Virus record (IMG/VR): IMGVR_UViG_3300028610_000578
Location: 1-46,099 of that record
Direction: 5' to 3' (one strand)
Source: a virus
Length of the DNA: 46,099 bases
How positions within the stretch are numbered: the stretch's first letter is position 1; each line of letters begins with the position of its first letter. Of this stretch, positions 40,849 to 46,099 are shown piece by piece. Made by a program: the position numbers and the translations under genes. The notes beneath the pieces were generated by a model. It searched no databases, was not told the origin of the DNA, and saw only the letters and a program-made list of their open reading frames with translations.

Positions 40849-41723
40849 AGACAACCAACAAGCACAACATAGCCGATGTATTCTTCCGCGCTCTGACGCA
40901 TGACGACTACACGCGGGGCGATGCCAAGTATTCCAACACGAACCTGATAGCTCCCGCCAAGTCCATCATTCTCAAGAGGGCGCATGCAAAGGAGCTTACA
41001 TGTGATGTGACGGAACTGTTCGCCCGGTGGCGCGGAACGTGCATACATGACAACCTCGAACGCTTCGCCAAGCCAAACTCGATAGCAGAGGAGCGCCTGG
41101 AGGCGGAAGTGGACGGGGTGAAACTCAGCACAAAGCCGGACCACTATGACGGCGACACATGCATCCTTGACGATTACAAGACAACAAGCGTGTGGTCCTT
41201 CATGCTCGGCCTCAAGCAAGAGTGGGTGCAACAGCTTAACATCGGCGCGTGGTTCCTGAGACAGTATGGCTTTGAGGTCAAGGGTTTGAAGATACAGGCC
41301 GCGCTGTGGGATTGGAACCGCAACGAAATGATGCGGAATGAGGACTACCCGAAAACGCCCCTGCACTCCTTGGAGGTTCCGCTGTGGTCAGAGGACAAGC
41401 AACTGGAGTTTATCAGGGAGCGGCTGGCGATCTTGGAAGAATGCGAAGCTGAGTTCATAGCGTCCGGCATTATCTCCCGCCAGTGTACTCCAGAGGAGCG
41501 TTGGGAAACGGCTACCAAGTTCGCGGTTATGAAGGGAGCGAACAAGCGTGCCACAAAGCTATGCGATAGTACGGGACAGGCTGCCGCCTACATAAAAGGG
41601 CATAAGGACGGGGGCAAGATGAGCGTGGTTGAGCGTCCGGGGGAGGCGAAGCGTTGCTCGTTAGGGTATTGCGATGCCAGCCCGTGGTGCCAGCAATGGA
41701 AATCGGAAAGTGTGTTACAATAA
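40845..41723 (+). CDS. PD-(D/E)XK nuclease (RecB/Cas4-like), 292 aa
   Basis: The start at 40845 is chosen because its ATG overlaps the previous stop; the frame continues upstream without a binding site. GTCIHDNLE with His68, KPDH with Asp99 and DDYKTT with Asp110-Lys112 are the catalytic residues. QQLNIGAW follows as motif IV. The C-terminal Cys-rich segment (RCSLGYC, then SPWC) may hold an iron-sulfur or zinc site. It should degrade DNA ends to feed ERF annealing. The final codons overlap the promoter of RNA copy 2. Confidence 0.88.
   Translation: MKTTNKHNIADVFFRALTHDDYTRGDAKYSNTNLIAPAKSIILKRAHAKELTCDVTELFARWRGTCIHDNLERFAKPNSIAEERLEAEVDGVKLSTKPDHYDGDTCILDDYKTTSVWSFMLGLKQEWVQQLNIGAWFLRQYGFEVKGLKIQAALWDWNRNEMMRNEDYPKTPLHSLEVPLWSEDKQLEFIRERLAILEECEAEFIASGIISRQCTPEERWETATKFAVMKGANKRATKLCDSTGQAAAYIKGHKDGGKMSVVERPGEAKRCSLGYCDASPWCQQWKSESVLQ
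41713..41721 (+). promoter_or_regulatory. Extended -10 promoter for RNA copy 2
   Basis: TGT-TACAAT is an extended -10 element overlapping the stop of the nuclease gene. No good -35. The expected start is 41728, the first base of RNA stem 1. Confidence 0.6.
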
Positions 41724-41727
41724 AAGC

Positions 41728-41823
41728 GTGACAGTGATGCTAGAATCTAACGTACATATGAACGGCCCCGTAGGGAGACTTGCAAGCCCACCCGCTAGCA
41801 TTTCTGTCACAACCCTGCGGGGC
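41728..41823 (+). ncRNA. Interleaved-stem (pseudoknot-type) RNA, copy 2, upstream of an HNH gene
   Basis: Stem 1 is 41728-41743 with 41795-41810 (16 positions, one U.U mismatch, one G.U). Stem 2 is GCCCCGUAGGG (41765-41775) with CCCUGCGGGGC (41813-41823), 11 pairs with one U.G wobble that pairs only on the + strand. The stems interleave in the same order as copy 1. The loop has ACGUACAUA at 41750-41758. Stem 2 ends 23 bases before the HNH ATG; no U-tract follows, so RBS control or attenuation fits better than termination. Confidence 0.72.
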
Positions 41824-41846
41824 TCTTCATGTGGATGGGGGTTGAT

Positions 41847-42314
41847 ATGAGATTTATTAGAGAGCATTGGACGTGCACAGTGGAAGGTTGCGAGAGGGAA
41901 CATCAAGCAAAAGGATTGTGCATGACGCATTACAGCCGAATGCGGAGGAATGGCACTCTTGTGAGAAAAGATGACATAGTGCGCGGGTTCCATGAAAAAT
42001 ATACCATAGACCCTGACACTGGTTGCTGGATGTGGGATGGCTACTTAAATGATAAAGGATACGGAAGGACCTCTGTAGAATATGAATCAATTCTAGCTCA
42101 TCGCTTATCATGGAAATTACACTACGGTCCAATCCCAAGGGGCATGAATGTTTGCCATCACTGCGACACCCCCGCATGTGTCAATCCAGAACATTTGTTT
42201 GTAGGAACACAAGCGGACAACGTAAGGGATGCAGTAAAAAAGGGACGCATGAATCATAAGGCTATGTCGGAAAAGGCGCGCCTCATGAGAACACTACAGG
42301 ATAAGGAGGGATAA
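41847..42314 (+). CDS. Free-standing HNH endonuclease with N-terminal zinc finger, 155 aa
   Basis: The ATG at 41847 has GGGGG five bases upstream; two in-frame ATGs lie 12 and 18 bases earlier. Zinc finger: Cys10, Cys15, Cys25, His28 (GLCMTHY). HNH core: [17 protein letters not shown] with Cys103, His104, His105, Asn113 and His116, then GTQADNVRD. This is the homing-type architecture seen in many phage HNH genes. The upstream structured RNA may control it. Confidence 0.88.
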   Translation: MRFIREHWTCTVEGCEREHQAKGLCMTHYSRMRRNGTLVRKDDIVRGFHEKYTIDPDTGCWMWDGYLNDKGYGRTSVEYESILAHRLSWKLHYGPIPRGMNVCHHCDTPACVNPEHLFVGTQADNVRDAVKKGRMNHKAMSEKARLMRTLQDKEG

Positions 42315-42316
42315 TT

Positions 42317-42526
42317 ATGAATATGGGATGGGAATGTCCAAGGTGCGGGTATGTTTATGCTTCATGGGTGTCTGGATGCAGTAATTGCAATCGACCTGAA
42401 CATGAAAAAACTCAGACAACAAGTAGCGCAGGGCTCCCGTTGCAATGTTGCATGTGCCCTAACCCTAACTTCACCACTGGCGGTATTTGTGGAACATGCG
42501 GCAAAAGTACAGCAGGAAGGGGATAA
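42317..42526 (+). CDS. Rubredoxin-like/zinc-ribbon protein, 69 aa
   Basis: Two CXXC pairs (CPRC at 7-10 and CSNC near 21-24) resemble a rubredoxin knuckle; a second set is CCMCPNPN and CGTCG. AAGGAGGG precedes the ATG. Probably binds zinc; an iron-binding role is less likely. No partner is evident. Confidence 0.72.
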   Translation: MNMGWECPRCGYVYASWVSGCSNCNRPEHEKTQTTSSAGLPLQCCMCPNPNFTTGGICGTCGKSTAGRG

Positions 42527-42530
42527 CCCC

Positions 42531-42794
42531 ATGACCGCCCCCAAAACCCAGCTAGACGCATTCAAGGACATCAAGCCCTCCCTGCCCCGCAAGCGACAGG
42601 AGGTCTACAGCGTCATAGCAAGCCGCTCTGAGGGCATGGCACTGTTTGAGGTAGCCAAGGCATTGAGGTGGCCCGTTCATTGCGTGTCGGGGCGGATAAC
42701 GGAACTCAGCGAGGCCGGGTATATAGAGGATTCCGGCAAGCGTAGGGATAACCCGGATAGTGGTAAGGCCGCTATCGTTTGGAGGAGGAGGTAG
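42531..42794 (+). CDS. Winged-helix DNA-binding protein, 87 aa
   Basis: The start at 42531 has AAGGGG eight bases upstream; a longer upstream extension lacks support. KRQEVYSVIASRSEGMALFE, followed by a helix (VAKALRWPVHCVSGRITELSEAGYI) and a basic wing, is a classic winged helix found in phage proteins next to SSB. It may regulate transcription or bind the origin. Confidence 0.78.
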   Translation: MTAPKTQLDAFKDIKPSLPRKRQEVYSVIASRSEGMALFEVAKALRWPVHCVSGRITELSEAGYIEDSGKRRDNPDSGKAAIVWRRR

Positions 42795-42797
42795 TAT

Positions 42798-43196
42798 ATG
42801 GGCTGTGATATACACACATACTTTGAAATCAAACTGAGTGGTAAATGGCATCTGTATTCACAGGGTAGATTTAGTCGGAACTATCAGTTGTTCGGCATGA
42901 TGGCAGGAGTGAGGTGTCCCGAAAAGGTATTATTTGCGGCTAAAGGGATGCCAGATGACGCAAGCACAGTTACTAACTTTGCTTGTAATGATTATGGTTC
43001 GGACGGACATTCTCATTCATGGCTCAGTAAAAACGAAATGGCGGCGATAAGGCTTGTGCATGGTGCTATGTCTGAGAACCCGCATGAAGCATACCGCCAA
43101 TGGAGCGATGCCTGTGGTTGCTACTGGTTCGATGAGGGTGAAGAATTCCCCAAGGCCATTGAAGATGTCCGGCTGGCATTCTGGTTCGATAACTAA
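42798..43196 (+). CDS. Conserved phage protein of the MGCDIH group, 132 aa
   Basis: The start MGCDIHTYFEIK and the later RNYQLFGMMAGVRC, then a HSHSWLS motif, match a widespread phage and bacterial group of unknown function that I recognise by its start. Cys, Asp and His at the N-terminus suggest a metal site. GGAGGAGG lies upstream. Confidence 0.8.
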   Translation: MGCDIHTYFEIKLSGKWHLYSQGRFSRNYQLFGMMAGVRCPEKVLFAAKGMPDDASTVTNFACNDYGSDGHSHSWLSKNEMAAIRLVHGAMSENPHEAYRQWSDACGCYWFDEGEEFPKAIEDVRLAFWFDN

Positions 43197-43206
43197 AGGA
43201 GGGTGC

Positions 43207-43572
43207 ATGAACTTTAACAAGGTGATACTTGTAGGACATTTGTGCGATGCGCCACAGCTTTCCTATACGACACAAGGGGCCGCTGTCTGCAATTTCAGGC
43301 TTGCGGTCAATACCAAGTACCGCGTGGGGGAAGACCTCAAGGAGGACGTGCTCTTCGTGGATATAACCGTCTGGGGTAAGCAGGGGGAGTCATGCAGCCA
43401 ATATCTCAACAAGGGTAGCCAGGTGCTGGTTGAGGGGCGGCTGAAAATGGAGTCTTGGGAGAAGGATGGCGAGAAGCGGAGTAAGATCGTGATAACCGCC
43501 AGCAATGTAAAGTTCATGGGGAAACGTGATGATGGTGCAAGCGGTGATAACCAGGGCGTTGAGCCCTTTTAA
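43207..43572 (+). CDS. ssb: Single-stranded DNA-binding protein, 121 aa
   Basis: NKVILVGHLCDAPQLSYT starts an SSB OB fold; later VDITVWGKQGESCSQYL and VLVEGRLKMESWE follow the family. The C-terminal tip GVEPF is the acidic protein-binding tail in short form. It covers ssDNA and recruits host replication and repair partners. GGAGGG precedes the ATG. Confidence 0.95.
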   Translation: MNFNKVILVGHLCDAPQLSYTTQGAAVCNFRLAVNTKYRVGEDLKEDVLFVDITVWGKQGESCSQYLNKGSQVLVEGRLKMESWEKDGEKRSKIVITASNVKFMGKRDDGASGDNQGVEPF

Positions 43573-43581
43573 GGAGGATAC

Positions 43582-44352
43582 ATGAAACAGGATAGAAAGT
43601 TGCCGGAAGTAGCTTGGGATGGTGGAGAACTTACCAAGGAACATGCGTTGTTCCTGACGTGGCAGTTGTGGGAGTGGTTGAAGGGGGGAAAGGGAAAACT
43701 CTCTTGGCCTGGATGGGCAATGATGGGCGGGAAAGTATCAGACACAAAAGCTCAGTGCCCGTGTTGCCAGTATGTAAAAAGTGCAGGGTTGGATGAATCA
43801 TTACATCGTTGTGCCAAGGGATGCCCTTTGGGTCATCTGTGGCCCGATGGATGCGAACATAGTTCGGCTGCATTCAAACTTTGGGAGCGTTCCGAACACT
43901 CCATTGACCGCGCCTTCTACGCAAAGCAGATAGCGGAGGCCGCTGAAAAGGGATACTGGGCCGAGCGGGACAAGAGGGAAGCGGAGGAGAAGAAGGCTTA
44001 CGAGCCGAGGGTGGGGGATGACGTAAAGCTAAATAGAGATGGCTTCCAAGGGGGGCACGGATATAAAGTAACCTGGAGACGCGATATGAGCAAAACAGTA
44101 ATGATTCAATACAAGACTGACCTTCCATTTGGGGTTGAAGCGAATGAACTCACCCTCATCTCCCGCCCTGAGATAGAGGAGCATGTGTTTGAGGGGGTGA
44201 GCATATGGCTCACGGAAGGCAACGACGGCAAGACATGGTATTCACCAACTAATAAAGAGTTCAATGCCGATGGATTCAGAACCATGTTGAAACATCTACA
44301 CTGTAGCGGAAAATACACAATGATACTCCGAAGGGAAACGGGCAAGAAGTAA
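43582..44352 (+). CDS. Hypothetical protein with zinc site, 256 aa
   Basis: An N-terminal aromatic helix region is followed by CPCCQ, HRCAKGC and CEH (about 59-92), a probable zinc site. Then a charged helix leads to two small beta domains (DDVKLNRDGFQGGHGYKVTW and the C-terminal half with VSIWLTEGNDGKTWYS). It is the last gene of the rightward operon. No known family. AAGGAGG precedes the ATG. Confidence 0.78.
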   Translation: MKQDRKLPEVAWDGGELTKEHALFLTWQLWEWLKGGKGKLSWPGWAMMGGKVSDTKAQCPCCQYVKSAGLDESLHRCAKGCPLGHLWPDGCEHSSAAFKLWERSEHSIDRAFYAKQIAEAAEKGYWAERDKREAEEKKAYEPRVGDDVKLNRDGFQGGHGYKVTWRRDMSKTVMIQYKTDLPFGVEANELTLISRPEIEEHVFEGVSIWLTEGNDGKTWYSPTNKEFNADGFRTMLKHLHCSGKYTMILRRETGKK

Positions 44353-44358
44353 TAACAC

Positions 44359-44392
44359 TGGGGGCCGGGGGTTTTTACACCTCCAGCCCCCA
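44359..44392. terminator. Stem-loop between convergent operons
   Basis: TGGGGGC (44359-44365) pairs with GCCCCCA (44386-44392), and the inner GGGGG pairs with CCTCC, giving a nearly continuous 12-pair stem around TTTTTACA. It lies between the rightward operon end (44352) and the leftward late operon end (44450). No U-tract follows on either side, so it may slow or protect both transcripts. Confidence 0.65.
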
Positions 44393-44449
44393 CACAAGGA
44401 GGATATTGTGGTCACGGCGCTTTCACGCCAAGGGCCACCATGGGAGAGT

Positions 44450-44788
44450 CTACGGTACAGCGGCGGCGGAAATCATAGTAGCACCGACAGCGTTCGCCAC
44501 TATTATCTTCAGCCCGGCGGTTACGGGTGTATTCTTGGAGCCGAATGTTCCGGCCCTGGTGGTCGAACCCTTCAATGTTATATTCTCGAATCCGTCAACG
44601 GGATCGCCCGCCGTGTTGGTATAGTAGTAGGTTCCCCCGTCTATGGGAACGCTTATTTTCAAGCCGATGAATACGCCCACGGTAGCGATCAACGTGGTCG
44701 TGCCATTCGTAAACGTCTTGCCGCCATTGTTCATGAAGTCAATATTGCCATCTAAGTCTTTGAACTGTACGATTCGTAGCGTTGCCAT
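44450..44788 (-). CDS. Late-operon beta-rich protein, 112 aa
   Basis: The last gene of the late operon. It is Gly/Thr-rich with VGVFIGLKISVPI, GTYYYTNTAG and TAGLKIIVANAVG, an alternating beta pattern like small virion decoration or tail proteins. AGGGG lies about seven bases before the ATG. Family unknown. Confidence 0.72.
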   Translation of the reverse strand: MATLRIVQFKDLDGNIDFMNNGGKTFTNGTTTLIATVGVFIGLKISVPIDGGTYYYTNTAGDPVDGFENITLKGSTTRAGTFGSKNTPVTAGLKIIVANAVGATMISAAAVP

Positions 44789-44789
44789 G

Positions 44790-45035
44790 CTAGTCCCCTC
44801 CCATCACACTCGGCGGCTGCATACGGACCGAGCCGTATTGTATCTTGCCATCATGCATATTAAACAGCCCCCGTGATATGCGGTTATGGATGCCGATGCA
44901 TACCAGCCCGAATCCCATCATACCAAGCCCCGTACCGACATCGTATAGAATGGCATCGTAGAGGCCGCCGATGTAAACGCACCCGGCCATGATGAGCGTT
45001 GTTCCGCCTACTTTGGTTTTCTTACCTTCAAACAT
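44790..45035 (-). CDS. Membrane protein, 81 aa
   Basis: Two hydrophobic segments (about 12-29 and 32-51) connected by a short polar turn, then a polar tail with MHDGKIQYGSVRM. GGAGGG precedes the ATG. It lies after the LamG-like gene at the end of the late operon; possibly an extra lysis or exclusion protein. Confidence 0.68.
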   Translation of the reverse strand: MFEGKKTKVGGTTLIMAGCVYIGGLYDAILYDVGTGLGMMGFGLVCIGIHNRISRGLFNMHDGKIQYGSVRMQPPSVMGGD

Positions 45036-45044
45036 ATACCCTCC

Positions 45045-46052
45045 TTAGAATGATCCAAGTGTTCCTCCCATTAGTGTATCGTCAGCTGCGCCGCCGCCTG
45101 TAAGATTTGGGCCTTCACCGGGCCAGAATTGGACTTGCTCTAGTCCATCTGAACCATGAGTCATTCTCAAATCAACCGAATTTGTACCATCGGTTATTTC
45201 TATGGGATTAGCTAACAAGAAGACGTTTAACGCTTCTATGTCATCAAATAACCCAGACCAGCCAGCATTGTTTATATTGTAAGAGGCTTTTAACGTACCA
45301 CTCCCAGCGATACTTGTCCTGAAATCTCCAAGGCCGTTCACAATGAACCCAACAGGCAGAGCCACCACCCCCATAGTAGATACAGGACTTGTGGTAAGGA
45401 AGGGAGTCACATCTTGCGAAGACTTCCATCTCACTAAATCCCAGTATGAAACCCCTTGAACACCTGGCCCGGTGATAGAGCCGAAAATAATCCTGTTTGC
45501 CGCAGTTCCGGCGGGGGCATTGTTTGTTACCAGGACTTCCCATGTCTGTGTAAAATCGTTGAATATCCAAAGGGTTAGAAGGTCGTTATTTATAAAGCCA
45601 AATATCTCCCCCCATGCTATCTGGTTTTTCGTTGATATAGTTGTTGTTCCGGCCCCTTTGATAATTATTCCAGAAGCATTAAAGTTTATAGTCCAGTTGC
45701 TTACTCCATCATCAATGTGAATTGCTACTCCATCTAACCCGCTTGAGAATTTAGCCAAGGCCCTAAAATGTAAAGTGAGGCCGGTCGTAAAATTTTCGTT
45801 CCAGTTAGGATTGTTCAATGCCGCAAAATCCCCCGCCCCGGCTAAATCATTAACGTAAATCAGACGGCTTTCAACAACAGACATGGAACCGGTGATAGCC
45901 CACGGGGCCGGGGGGGTAACAGTACCATCAAGGCTGTTTCCATCCCACCCACCGGAGCCAGTAGCAAGACGGATTGCTCCGTCTACAGCCTCAATTCCAG
46001 CAGCGAGACTATCCCAATCAGCCGCTTTCTTTAATAAGTTCTCTCCAGCCAT
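45045..46052 (-). CDS. LamG/concanavalin-like tail or adhesin protein, 335 aa
   Basis: The gene crosses the contig ends when the circle is closed; its ATG is repeated at 97. Strand-rich segments (GLTLHFRALAKFSSGLDGVA and the following DDGVSNWTINF) read as a LamG/concanavalin-like jelly roll, about residues 60-210. A C-terminal Gly/Asp-rich beta part ends with SVDLRMTHGSDG and VQFWPGEGP. It may bind surface glycans. Its place between the lysis genes and the operon end fits an accessory adhesin. A strong ribosome binding site is not obvious. Confidence 0.75.
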   Translation of the reverse strand: MAGENLLKKAADWDSLAAGIEAVDGAIRLATGSGGWDGNSLDGTVTPPAPWAITGSMSVVESRLIYVNDLAGAGDFAALNNPNWNENFTTGLTLHFRALAKFSSGLDGVAIHIDDGVSNWTINFNASGIIIKGAGTTTISTKNQIAWGEIFGFINNDLLTLWIFNDFTQTWEVLVTNNAPAGTAANRIIFGSITGPGVQGVSYWDLVRWKSSQDVTPFLTTSPVSTMGVVALPVGFIVNGLGDFRTSIAGSGTLKASYNINNAGWSGLFDDIEALNVFLLANPIEITDGTNSVDLRMTHGSDGLEQVQFWPGEGPNLTGGGAADDTLMGGTLGSF

Positions 46053-46099
46053 ATTTACCTGTTGTTCGGCGGAAGAAGTTTAGTCACTTCCACCACTAG
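45956..46099. repeat. Right copy of 144-bp terminal direct repeat
   Basis: Identical to bases 1-144. Shows the window is a closed circle or terminally redundant molecule with 45,955 unique bases. Confidence 0.97.

Noticed and set aside
41728-42314. IscB/IsrB-type system with guide RNA (HEARO)
   Set aside because: The HNH protein is only 155 residues with a zinc finger and no RuvC, and the RNA is far shorter than known omega RNAs.
44408-44755. A + strand frame with AAGGAGG before a GTG, running over the end of the late operon
   Set aside because: It is antisense to the well-supported gene at 44450-44788, has unusual composition (Gly/Arg/His rich) and no recognisable motif.
1-46099. Integrase, excisionase or attachment site suggesting a temperate phage
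   Set aside because: No recombinase motif was seen in any frame; the small HTH protein alone does not show lysogeny.

Overview
The window is an essentially complete tailed-phage genome, with podovirus-type morphogenesis genes, assembled as a linear sequence with a 144-base direct repeat at its two ends. Removing one repeat copy leaves a circle of 45,955 bases. The head and tail set (portal, Bbp19-like protein, scaffold, capsid, tail tubular proteins A and B, three internal virion proteins) follows the T7 / Bordetella BPP-1 plan. No RNA polymerase, DNA polymerase, helicase, integrase or tRNA gene was seen. Promoters that can be read look like host sigma-70 promoters. Lipoproteins and a two-part lysis set imply a diderm host. 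A phage protein with a CXXCH haem motif hints at a host rich in c-type cytochromes. The sequence looks environmental, and no host genus can be named.

Layout. A divergent control region at about 38.07-38.30 kb separates two transcription directions. Rightward (38.3-44.35 kb, + strand) lies the replication and recombination operon: small membrane and zinc-ribbon proteins, an ERF annealing protein, a PD-(D/E)XK nuclease, an HNH endonuclease, a winged-helix protein and SSB. Leftward (38.07 down to 26.48 kb, - strand) lies the early and middle operon: a small HTH repressor, membrane and zinc-binding proteins, an HNH/NinG-like protein, an acyl carrier protein, an RtcB RNA ligase, an ASCH-type protein, a DUF1376 initiator with a helicase-loader-like partner, a cytosine methyltransferase and many small unknowns. 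From 26.2 kb the late operon continues on the - strand: terminase, fibres, portal, capsid, tail, internal proteins and lysis genes. It crosses the contig ends and stops at 44.45 kb, where it converges with the rightward operon at a stem-loop.

Genes are packed very tightly, mostly with ATGA, TAATG or TGATG stop/start overlaps, so translational coupling is general. Initiation probably uses host DnaB recruited by the DUF1376 and loader-like pair. ERF, SSB and the nuclease form a recombination module.

The least expected signals are RNA and export features. Two intergenic elements (34342-34436 on -, 41728-41823 on +) share a loop core and the same interleaved-stem (pseudoknot) topology. Each starts at the predicted start site of its own promoter, and each has G.U wobbles that pair only on the transcribed strand. 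A third structured RNA candidate precedes the terminase operon. Inside the structural operon, two fibre paralogues and a CXXCH protein between them all carry export signals, while a third fibre paralogue lacks one. The repressor and terS promoters both place the start site on the ATG, suggesting leaderless mRNAs.
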